Origin: Phytophthora quininea
Taxonomy: Eukaryota; Oomycota; Peronosporomycetes; Peronosporales; Peronosporaceae
Assembly (NCBI GenBank): GCA_011947345.1
Contig: JAAVTG010000579.1
Span: 248,001-312,000 of the forward strand
Reading direction: 5' to 3'
Length of the DNA stretch: 64,000 nucleotides
Below the pieces are notes generated by a model. That model saw nothing but the letters and a program-made list of their open reading frames with translations. It ran no database searches and was not told the origin of the DNA. Each line of letters begins with the position of its first letter. Positions within the stretch are counted from its first letter, which is position 1. Below, in pieces: positions 20,127 through 29,450 of the stretch. The translations under genes were made by a program, and so were the position numbers.

Positions 20127-21216
20127 TCAAGCACCTATGCAGCTAGCGGGGTTCTCCCCATGAGCGACTCCGCTAATGGTAACGGGGCATCGTCGATGTG
20201 ATGAGCCATTGTCGTCGAAGTTCGTTTTGAACTTGAGTTCGCTGTTTCTTGCCCTCCGTAGGACTGCCCTTTGTCTTACAAACCTGTCTGTTGAACTGTT
20301 TTTGTGACTTTCCTTCGACACCTGGACGCCCGAGATGTTTCACCTTGCGACCGACAACAACAATACGGCAGCATAGAACTTGCAACTCCATGCACACTTC
20401 TCGACATCAACAACCCCACCGTCGGAGGGCATGCCAACAGTGTGTAGATACCACAGCGACCATGTCACCACATTATTGTAGGGTTTTGATGATCTAGCGC
20501 GTTGCTCTCTTACCGGCAATACCGGGCCCACAGCAAGTTCCGCTCCGACTTCACCTTCCGCTTCCATTACTTCGCCAAAATACCCATCGAGCAAGCAGGT
20601 AAGTTTTCTCAGCTGTGATGGATTCTTTGGGTAGCCGATTGACACGGTAGATTACAAGGTTCGGCGTGGCACGGCGTGGCATAAACACTTCCACGCCTTG
20701 TGCCCACCATCGACGCTGTCGCTTTGGCTGGCGCTGTTGTGGCGTGAGCGTTCAATCATATTGTATATTCTTTCACGGTGCGACGATTTACCACGAAAAT
20801 TACTACAATTTTGTATGATCTTGATGCATTCGAGAATCCACATGTAATCACAGGATAGCCTAAGTCTCTTAACTTGAACGTAGCGTCGGAATGAAATAGT
20901 GTAAAACGACCGGCTGAGGCATACTCAATGCAAGCATAACGAAAGAATCGTCGTCGAACCCTTTGCTCACGCACATCTACCCATGATCATTGTCGCTATA
21001 TCCCAAGCAAGACGCACGATTTAAGTCATCAGCCGAATCGTACGCACTTTGACGAACTTGTTGATGCAAGGCACTGACAGAAATTTTAGTCCCTTGAAGT
21101 TGGCGCAAATATTTTTGCGCAATTTGAAACTTGAGCCAGTGTGGGTGTACCCTCGTGAAAGTTGCAGAATATCTTCGGAACGACGCATACTGCCTAGAAT
21201 TAGCTGAGGTATTCAT
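20127..21216 (-). pseudogene. Mutator-like (MULE) transposase remnant
   Basis: Order on the minus strand matches a MULE transposase. First comes the approach to the core (HWLKFQIAQKYLRQLQGTKI). Next is the core (TLFHSDATFKLRDLGYPVIT, CGFSNASRSYKIVVIFVV), containing the first catalytic Asp. Then comes a C-terminal part (20645-20340, GYPKNPSQLRKLTCLLDGYF, RARSSKPYNNVVTWSLWYL, EKCAWSCKFY) resembling the SWIM zinc-finger end. Several frame changes and deletions separate the blocks and later catalytic residues are not visible, so it is inactive. Confidence 0.6.
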
Positions 21217-22708
21217 CTTGTTGCAAAATAAACCTTTTCATCTTTGCGGTTATAGCGGCTTTATGGGGGCAGCAAACTCATGAGCTTCGTCTCTGGTGTG
21301 ATCAATCCTGTTGTGGAATATACGGCGTTTAATTTGCAACTTCACATATCCACAACTTCCAGACAAACTTGCAGGAACCGATCAACTTGCAAGTCGTGTT
21401 ATCGCAACGCAGTCTCCTCTTCGTCATTGTGTGATCTGAGCCATCGCAAATACGACATGGCCGGCAGGGATCTGCGTGCATGAAACGCACGCAGCAGAAC
21501 TCTAAGTCTTAAAAGTCATCCAATTCTTTAAAAGTCCCAACTTGAGATGCCATCCCCACTTGGAAGTCATACGGGGTTTATTATGCTCGATGCGGCTATC
21601 TTAGCTTCGCCCCTTCTCTCCTTGATACCGCTTGTCACCTTGTCACCTTGTCGCCTTGTCACCTTGTCGCCCCTTCTCTCCTTGTCACAACCCCGCCACT
21701 CGTGTCTATATGTCGCCCTCGAGATGTGTAGTCTCCTGCTCTTAGTTGCAGTCGTCGTTGGACAGTGTCTATTCACTATGTTAGGCGCTCGAACTCTGTT
21801 TTGATGTGGTCCACCTAAACATCGGACAGATCTGCGGCTTTCTTCGCTAAATCTGTTGATTTACGCCGACTGACCGCTTTATCTCTGCGCTTTTCTTTAT
21901 TTCGCTATTTCTGCCTAATTATTTGTGTCTTTGATTTGTCCTGTCTGTGGGATTTTACCGTTCTCATTGAAAATGTCGCGGGCGGGGATGATGTGGGGTT
22001 GCTTAGGCAGCAGGCTAGGCCGCGTGAGGTCCAGGGAGCCAGAGGTCCCTCGAGCAAATATTAACTCAGGAACTCTTGACGAGGAGGAATGTTTGGTACG
22101 GTCTGTTGAACCGTTCCTGAGGCCTAGTAGAGTTGTAGGCGGCTGCTAGACGGGTAGGCGTCGATCTTGTGACGAAGTTAGTGTCTCCTGTCCGAGACCG
22201 AGTAAACGCAAAGTGAGTAGCAAGATAAACTGTCGGCTCTGCCTACCGGAGGCACCCACGCTCGCAGCCAGTCATGCAAAGATCCCTGTTGACCGTCCTC
22301 GCTATTATTCACTGCCTGGTCCGCAGCTCGCCGAAGCCCGAACACCACTTCTCCTCGCTGTTGTCTGCTCCCGCAAACCGGGTCCCTTCGTCGTCGACAC
22401 CCCGTCCTTGGTCAGCTCACGCTGGAGTTCCACTGCAACCTGCTATCCGCCCCCAACGAAGCACATTCCGCAGTCCTTGGTTGTCGTTGCCAAGCGCTTC
22501 CTGACCTCTTCGTCCGAGCACCCAATGTGTCAGCGGGCGCAACCGTTCCCCGAACGGGGACAAATCTGTCTGTCCCACGGACAGATTGACCCCGTAAAAA
22601 TAACCGAATCGATTAACCCCGCTTCAGAGGGGTTGAAGAAAGATTTCTTCACTTTGCATGCGAAATTGCGCGGGCCTGGTTATATTTTTAAACCTCGCCA
22701 CGGCGAAG
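21217..22708. other. no protein gene recognised; short tandem repeats and hairpins
   Basis: Around 21610-21690 CACCTTGTC-type units repeat in tandem between two copies of CGCCCCTTCTCTCCTTG. The 174-codon frame at 22213-22737 has no recognisable domain. Three hairpins lie at about 22556-22650 (separate entry). Confidence 0.35.
22556..22650. repeat. cluster of three consecutive hairpins
   Basis: Stem 1: GGGGACAAATCTGTC pairs with GACAGATTGACCCC (about 22556-22593). Stem 2: AACCCC with GGGGTT (22615-22634). Stem 3: GAAGAAA with TTTCTTC (22635-22650). Stems 2 and 3 abut each other. This could be a transposon end or a structured RNA. Confidence 0.4.
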
Positions 22709-23141
22709 GCAAGGATAGAATTTTGAGTTCGAAATAAAGAATAGCAATTTCGTGATGTTTGAGGCACTGCATCTGACGCGCCTGCTTTGCGGCAGCGTCA
22801 TCTGCTCACTGTGAGATTGAAAGTGACTGAGTAGTTTTGACTTGCGGATAGAACGACAGAACGCTAATTAGTCTCTGGGCTGGGCTGATAGTAAAATAAA
22901 ATCATATCATTTTGCTAAAATGAAAATGATACTGCAACAACAGTGTTGTTGAAACACTTTCTTAATCCGCAGAAATCGACAGCAACATAAAACGCTGGTG
23001 AATTTTGTTTTATTGCAGATCGTGAGCTCGCCTCGCTTACCTCGCCAGGTTCGGCGCGCAAGGTGTGGTCGGTAACAGTATTATGATATTAACGTGTCCT
23101 TCAGCGGTCGCGGCGTTACTTGTGGCTTTGTTTGTTTTGCC
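22651..23141. other. upstream region of the IQ/B-box gene
   Basis: Contains blocks shared with 2205-2450. A pyrimidine-rich TTTTATTGCAG just before 23022 looks like a splice acceptor, so an upstream non-coding exon is possible. Confidence 0.35.
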
Positions 23142-26024
23142 ATGCCTGCAGAAGAGCGAGCTGCAGTAAGGATCCAGTCGTGTTTTCGAGGCTTCCAATG
23201 GCGTCGAAAGCAGCGTCGAAGAACTGTAAGGTTGGTGTGCACGGAGAAATATGATCACGAACTCACGATTGGTTGTCGACAGCAAGCGGTGACACGGGTT
23301 CAAGCTCTCCAGCGAGGACGATTCACGAGACGTGAGTTCGCACAGCTGCGCGAGTTTTCAAGAGAGCAGGTGGGTCGCATGATCCATGATGTCCGTCGTC
23401 ACAAGTGAGTTTGCTGATGGTGATTCCTCTTGTAGGAGGGCTTCCAACAAGCAACAAGGCGTCGACAACTGCGCATTTGGCGAAACGAGCAGGAACTTTA
23501 TTTCTTGCAGCACACCACAGCAGCTGAACTGGAACAGGTCCGTGCATTCCAGCAGCAACGGTCGGCGAGAGTGATTCAACGTAGTTGGCGAGCGGTCTCG
23601 TCATCAATACCACAAGCAGCAAAACATGAAGACAGCGTCACCGACCCCAGCGACCGGATTTTCACGTTCAACCCCTTTGGAATGGAGACTGCAGGCTTCA
23701 GTCACTGGAGCCTCGATGGTCGGAGCTCTTCAAAGCGTGCGCCGTCGCTTTTGCTGACAGCAGATGACATTCGCAATTCATCAGTGGGCCACCCGCCTGC
23801 CTCAATTGCTGGCGAAGAAGAATTTGCCACCAGACGGAAAGCAATTCAAGAAAGGTTCGTGCCGCATCGTGCGAAGCAAAACGCTACAGAGTTGCCTGCA
23901 TACTAACAACCTACTTGTTTGCAGGATCAAGCGAAAAGTGGCTCAGGAAAACGCCGAGTCAGACACTCGAGCGCAGACGAAAACCTCCAAGCCTCAAGCC
24001 AATCGACGGCGTGACCTGTACGATCAATTAGTCGCTATGCAACGTTCGACTGCGCAGCGATTGCTTCAGTACGATCGAGACGTCCGCTCCAAGCGGTTTG
24101 AGCAGGAGATTGGGTCAGCACAGCACTACATGAGCTGCAACAACCGAGTGAGGCATTTGTTAGAAGAATCGCCTGAAGGAATGACGATGAACAACCAAAG
24201 CGAGGATTATCAAGACAAAGTGGAGTGTATTGAGGAATGGGACTCGTCCAGACGTGCTCAGGCGTGGAACCACCACCGCCGTGCTGTTCGTTCAGTGCTA
24301 GACAAGCGACACTGGTGGCAAACTCAGCTTGCTGGAGCCGAGCGTGACATTCGACAAGTGCTGGTGGCCAAGAGTCCTTGGGAAGACGAAAACAACATTT
24401 GGATCTGGCCTCGAGCTGAAAGCGACAACCAAAGCAATGACGAACGCGGTGCGAGTAAGACCGACAATTCCACTGCGGGCCAAACTGCACCTCCGCGATG
24501 GCCTTCGGAAGAAATTCGTCGGTTTTTGGTGAGTGACACAACTGGGAAAGCTCCACAAACAAGCTTGATAAAGGACCACGAGGCATCCGAGTGGTGGCGC
24601 GCTCATTGTACGCAGTCGCATCTGGCCATCCATGGAGGCTTAGTTGTGGTCAAGCCGTTCAGCGCAGAGTTCACCAGCAATGTCGACAGTGAAGGCGACA
24701 ATTTCCCAGTCTGCACTTCGGAGGCAGTGGCAAACCGAGACCTGTACAACTTGCAGCAAAATGCAGAACGACGTACACGCTTGCAGAGTCTGGATCGTGA
24801 TGTGGAACAGCGAGTGAAGGCGTTGACGGTACAAGTCCAACGCCAAGTGCACGACATGGAGGCTGAAGTGGAGTCGAACACGCAGCAGGCTCTGGAATTA
24901 ATTCGTCGCAAGGAGGAACATCGTGCACGAATTACCCGAGAGCAGAAGGCGGTCGTGACCATTCAACGGCACGCTCGTGGAATGCAAGGGCGTCGAGTTG
25001 CTCGCGATCGACATGCAGAGTTTTTCGTGATGGTTCGAGGTCGAGCCATCCGTCGCGGAAGATGTGAGGAGTGCGGAGACGAACGTGCTGTACTGGAATG
25101 CCAACAGTGCGAAGAGGGTCTGCACTTTTGCCCGCTCTGTTGGGTGCATGTCCACTCCACGCGGCGACGAAAACTCATGTGGCGATCCCAATGAACGTCG
25201 TCGCGCCGGTTGCAGCTTTGTCTCCAGTACGAGAAACCATCGAAAGCGTGAAAAATCCTACTCCAGCAATGGTTGCAAATAAACCCTGCGTCGAGAGCAC
25301 TCCAACACCTGTTCCAAAGCTGCGCTCTTTGCCGTCCCCACTGAAAAAGCAGGCCGTTCGACCCGCTAAGCCAACAGCAACTACCGTCGAGAAACAAGAA
25401 AAAGTTACAAAAGAGACGACACCACGCGAGACTAGATCGTCGAGCGAACTTGCTGAAGCGTTTGCATTAGCCCGTCAAGTACGGTCTGCAGTTGCAGAAG
25501 CATCGGCGGCAGCAATGGGTATTCGACCGGAAGCTATTCGCACAATTGTCAACCCTCGCGATTCAAGCGATGATGACCAATTTCCTGTTATTACTGGTGA
25601 TAATGCGGCGGTGGACATGGATGACTTCGAGGAGCTAACTTTTCATTCTCCCGCAGTCGCACACAGTCGACCTGCGGATGAATTGCTCAGTCCAAACGAC
25701 TTCGCGCTTGACGTTTCAATTGATGCCTTCACACTGCCAAAAGTCATGACTGCGCCAATACAGCAAGCACCTGCTAGCGAAAAAGGCGAAGCAAACAACG
25801 CTCTAGAAAGCGCCAACACCCAGGTCGAAGAAATTACGAACGCAGTTGGTGGTGCACCCGCGTCAGTAGTCCAAGTGGAGCAGCAGGCCCCTGTTGATAA
25901 CGATCCGCCGCACGACGAAGACAACACACAAAATGAAGATCCCAGTAGAAGCCTCGACCACACCGAAAAGCTATCAATGAAGCCAGATTCTGCTGCAACA
26001 CCGAGCGGTCACAGCAGCACGTAA
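23142..26024 (+). CDS. IQ-motif and B-box zinc-finger protein
   Basis: Three exons: 23142-23369, 23436-23854, 23925-26024. IQ calmodulin-binding motifs: AAVRIQSCFRGFQWRRKQRR, then AVTRVQALQRGRFTRREFAQ, then RSARVIQRSWRAV in exon 2, and AVVTIQRHARGMQGRRVARD late in exon 3. Helical charged stretches separate them. A B-box-like zinc module (CEECGDERAVLECQQCEEGL, then HFCPLCWVHVH) follows the last IQ. The C-terminal third is low complexity and acidic. The frame slips at the A4 run 25170-25173; one extra A gives a continuous 915-residue frame. I chose the start at MPAEERAA; an in-frame ATG 48 bp upstream is an alternative. The family suggests a calmodulin-binding cytoskeletal or ciliary role (inference). 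Confidence 0.75.
23370..23435 (+). other. intron 1 of the IQ/B-box gene
   Basis: 66 bp, GTGGGT...CTTGTAG. Using this donor keeps phase 0 (FSREQ|EGFQQATRR); the GTGAGT 35 bp further in would shift the frame. Confidence 0.7.
23855..23924 (+). other. intron 2 of the IQ/B-box gene
   Basis: 70 bp, GTTCGT...TTTGCAG, with a perfect TACTAAC branch point at 23901-23907. Confidence 0.8.
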
Positions 26025-26132
26025 AACAAATACAACTCTTGGAAGCTGGGCCGGTCAGCTGCTAAATATCTACGTTAGCTGTCGATCACCCTCGTCACTC
26101 CAGTCACTATTCGTTTCTAATAGTTTCCCACC

Positions 26133-26835
26133 TTACGCGGCCTTCTCCGCAGCCTCTTTGGCTGCCTTCTCGGCGTCCTTCTCCGCCAGCACCTTCTTGA
26201 AGCGGTTCACCTGCGAGGCGAAGGCCTGGTTGCACTTCGTCGTGAACGGCATGCGCATGTCGTAGGCGTCCTCTCCGTCAGCATAGTAGCCCTTCTCGAT
26301 GTCGTAGACCTGGTACTTGAGCGTCTGACGGTACAAGTGAATAGCAGCCACATTGCCCTCGCGCACGTGCAGCGACACGTACTCAGCGCCAAAGCTCTCC
26401 ACCATGGCGCGCTCTACAATAGAAGAACAGCACACCAATTAGTACTCTAGTATATGTGGATAGTGTAGTAGCATGGGGACGCACGCGCAGCCTTCATGAG
26501 CTTGGTGGCGAGGCCGCACTTGCGGTGCGTGCGCAGAACTGCCAGCGACGTGATGTGGCCGTGCGGCACCGAGGCCTCCTCCTCCATCTTGGCCAGCACG
26601 TAGCCGACGATCTTTCCGCCGCGCTCCTCGGCCACATACAGCAGCTGGGGCCACGTCATGATGTGGTAGTAGTAGTACTTCATCTGGTAGTTCTCGGGCA
26701 GGCACCAGAGGTTCGAGTTCTGCACCTGCAGCAGGTCGTCAGCCTACAAGAGAGAGAGAGGTCAGTCTGTTGTGCACGTTAGCGTAGGAGAAGCTGCCGG
26801 GGCCGACGCACCGTCGCGTTGCGGATCGACACCAT
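26133..26835 (-). CDS. NAA10: N-alpha-acetyltransferase catalytic subunit NAA10 (ARD1)
   Basis: Catalytic subunit of the NatA complex, which acetylates N-termini of nascent proteins at the ribosome. Three exons: 26835-26812, 26743-26485, 26413-26133; 187 aa. Seen: [17 protein letters not shown] start, [20 protein letters not shown] (peptide-binding loop), [40 protein letters not shown] (acetyl-CoA R/Q-x-x-G-x-A-like motif), [20 protein letters not shown] and [14 protein letters not shown], all hallmarks of the GNAT family member NAA10. The lysine/alanine-rich tail is short. Exons join in phase with no frameshift, so the gene looks intact. Confidence 0.95.
26414..26484 (-). other. intron 2 of NAA10
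   Basis: 71 bp, GTGCGT...TATTGTAG. The junction gives KAAQRAMVES, matching the family. Confidence 0.8.
26744..26811 (-). other. intron 1 of NAA10
   Basis: 68 bp, GTGCGT...CTCTTGTAG, with a CT-rich polypyrimidine tract. The first exon codes only eight residues. Confidence 0.8.
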
Positions 26836-27113
26836 CGTAGCTCGCTTCTTAGGACAGATCGCTTGTGGATGGCCGGAGAGCGCGGGATGGGGGCTTCTAT
26901 TCGGAGTGGCCGACGACGGCAGGAGTGAATGTCAAACGCTCCGAGTTAAATTGCTGTGTTCGCCCCGCGCCGCCCTAACTACAGCAGAGGTTCTACCGAC
27001 TCGTGTTCGTTGTACGGTGTTTTCCTTCCGAGCCGGCGTCCGATGGTGCAGCCCCACTCCCCACCAGCCATTCAAATGCACAGCCCCTCACAGGAGACTT
27101 CGGTTGCTTGAAA
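26836..27113. other. spacer between the Fanzor relic and NAA10
   Basis: It holds the NAA10 promoter. It is also the 3' flank of the Fanzor gene, the position where TnpB/Fanzor guide RNAs are usually encoded. I see no clear terminal repeat. Confidence 0.4.
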
Positions 27114-28869
27114 TTATAAAGATGGCCTGCTAAGTCGCGCTCCTTCGCCGTACTGAAGCTCATACAGTGCCACATCCAAGATGTTCCTCGAGGCGTTCAC
27201 GTCCCTGTTGATGGTTTGGCCGCAGCCACCATCTCTGGGTCGACAATGGAAGACCTTGTGCACAACAACGGGTCGCACGACATTGTCGCGGCAGCGACGC
27301 ATGGTTCTTTGGTTCGCCATTCGCTCTGTACTGGGGTAGCCGCGGTGCATCTGGCTCCTCAAGTACTCGTCGGTGGACTTGACGTCGCAGTAGTGAGAGA
27401 GCATGCGCTCCAAGCGCTTCACCGGTCCAGGCGTTTTCTTCTTGGTGATGCCCGCGGAGTAGGCGGCAGCCCAGTTCCCGAAAGCAACCAGAGTGCGCTG
27501 GATGGTGTTACCGGCCAGCTCGGTGTAGGCTTTCTTCAAGTGTTTCTCGGCTGGCATGCTCCGACGAAATCGTAGGTTCCTGATCGTCTTTCGCATAAAG
27601 AATGTTAGCAATTTGCCGAGCTTGGGAACAACGTAGCGGATGTGCTACTTCAAGATCTCCGGAGAAGCTGTCTTCTTGGTTGGCACGGTATTTAGAGTTG
27701 TCTGGATGTCGGAGGCCCTTGTTATCTTGAGCTGGACGCGCTTGGTGCTACGCCTATTGCTGCTGTCCCCGTGAAATTTTGTCGATGGGTAATACATGAT
27801 TTCGTCGAACAGCGTGTGAGTGCTGACGTCGAATCTCACGGTAGTAAACATGCCTCCCGGGGTCTAGGCCCCACACGACATCGCAGTCTTCGAGACGCCA
27901 GCTTTTTCGATACTGACACCTTCCCCATTCGTCGACAGCTCGCAGTGAAAGTGAACGCCGCTCTTCTCGAAGCTCGCAACACGAAATAATTAACGCCGCC
28001 ATAGTTCCGAGACTGAACCTAAACGTTCGGGTGGGCTGGAACTTGGGATTTTCGCTAATCTCTTCGTTTGTGGTCTCCACGGCAGAAAGGATGGTTGAGG
28101 AGAGCGGTAGCAACGCTTGTGTGCTTCTGTTGATTTTGCCTTCACTGTCTCAAGGAAACTGTTTTCGAACCTCGGTGGCTGCGTCGTGGTTCGACAGACA
28201 AACGGCACAGTCAGGAGGTAGAGGCTTCTTCTTGTACTTCTTGTTGCGGCAGGACTGGCACAGCCTTCTTGTGTACACTTCCTCCATTGCACCTTTGACG
28301 ATATCCGTCGCGTCACCGAATTTCTTGTTGTACCTAGCAAAGATGTACAGTCGAAGCCGACGGCCGAGGTTCCGTGTCACACAGAGTCGAGTTGCCTTTC
28401 GAATTGCCTTCGCCATTTGCTCTGCTGCCGAACCGTAAAAGGCTTGAAATGCCACGTATTCTTGCGCTGCGGTCTCGAAATGTATGTCTCTGGGACCAAC
28501 TCCGATGATGGTCTCGAGGTACTGGGCGATCGTTTTGCCCACATATTTGGAGTCAGACATCGCAGCAAGACATTTGCAGTAGAACGGCTTGGTCAGCTAT
28601 ACAAGCTGGCAGTTCGACGCCACCGTGTTGATGACATAAAAGTCGGCGAGAAGTTGTTCGTCTGCAACAACTCTATTCATCGTCTTTAGGACGTCCTCCC
28701 CGGAAGCGAGAGCGCCTCGTTCGTACAAACTGCGCGCAGTGTTGACTTCCAGCCGACGAAGTTGTACGTTGCTTGGACCACTATACTTGGACTCTAGTTC
28801 AGCGTCTGTGGAAGGAGACTGGCGTTGACAGCCGCCACCGGGGTCGGGTGATCCAGGTCGGCCTGGCAT
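27114..28869 (-). pseudogene. Fanzor (eukaryotic TnpB-like RNA-guided nuclease), inactivated
   Basis: Full-length relic, about 585 codons from MPGRPGSPDPGG (28869) to the stop at 27114. RuvC-I: VVWGLDPG (Asp at about 27864-27862) followed by a Ser/Lys-Phe-His segment. RuvC-II: LVAFGNWAAAYSAG, KTPGPVKRLERML, KSTDEYLRSQMHRG (Glu at about 27368-27366). Zinc-ribbon remnant and RuvC-III: FHCRPRDGGCGQTINRDVNA, then SRNIL (Asp at about 27203-27201). All three catalytic acids are present. Lesions: in-frame TAG (28597-28599), TGA (28150-28152), TAG (27645-27647) and one extra base in the GGG after the RuvC-I Asp. Removing that base makes the length an exact multiple of three. A second Cys cluster (RRLCQSCRNKK...DCAVCL) lies upstream of RuvC-I. 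Known for the family: RNA-guided DNA cleavage, and linkage to several eukaryotic transposon types. Confidence 0.82.
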
Positions 28870-29303
28870 GTTAGGCGCAAATTGCAGAATAAGTGAGTTC
28901 GCCAGTTTCGATCGAGTCCGCGGGAACTTTCGGCTGGCAGACAGCGAAGGTTGGTGGGCTGCCTTTTAAAATAGTGGCTGCTTGAAGCGAACGACTTCAG
29001 AGCACCAATGCTCGAGGTCTTCCAGCACTACAAATGCGGTTGTGCTCGGCAAGTACATGAAGTAGAGCTTACTCTTCCTGAAACAACATCCGAATAGAAG
29101 ACTCTTTTTCAGACATCTTGCGAGTTGTATTGAAAATGACCTAAACCTACCCTAACCCTAATGGCGCCCTTTTAGCGTTGTTTCGGTACGAGGAATCAAC
29201 AACTACTTGTTTGGAATTTGTATGGAGGTTCCGCTGAAGCTACTTCTTCTTTCTCAAACAACATTCTGCTGTTATTTGACCAATTACAGTTTAGCACCTA
29301 AAA
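28870..29303. other. spacer between Fanzor and the recombinase element
   Basis: No gene. A short run CCTAAACCTACCCTAACCC at about 29140 resembles telomere repeat sequence but is too short to interpret. Confidence 0.35.
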
Positions 29304-29370
29304 GAGTTTTCATTTTTGACTTTTTTGAAAGTTCATCTACACAGAAAATTTGAAAGTATTCGAGTGCAGT

Positions 29371-29450
29371 CATACCAGAAAGTACGTGGTCATACAAGAA
29401 ATGACGAGTTCATACCAAACAGGATGAGTTCATACCAAAGGGATGATCAC
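29371..29450 (+). repeat. left iteron array, 4 units of exactly 20 bp
   Basis: Units begin at 29371, 29391, 29411 and 29431 with CATACCAGA, CATACAAGA, CATACCAAA, CATACCAAA. Each is preceded by GT or TT, giving the consensus GTTCATACCAAA. The 20-bp spacing is close to two helical turns. The array overlaps the likely recombinase start. Confidence 0.75.

Noticed and set aside
21610..21690. CACCTTGTC tandem units resembling a small repeat array
   Set aside because: Repeats are direct, 9 bp and without unique spacers, so not a CRISPR-type array; treated as a simple microsatellite.
23401..23435. 31-bp intron using the GTGAGT donor at 23405
   Set aside because: It puts exon 2 out of phase; the donor at 23370 gives a normal 66-bp intron and the correct frame.
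29140..29161. telomere-like CCTAAACCTACCCTAACCC
   Set aside because: Only about three imperfect units; too short to call an interstitial telomere or a chromosome end.
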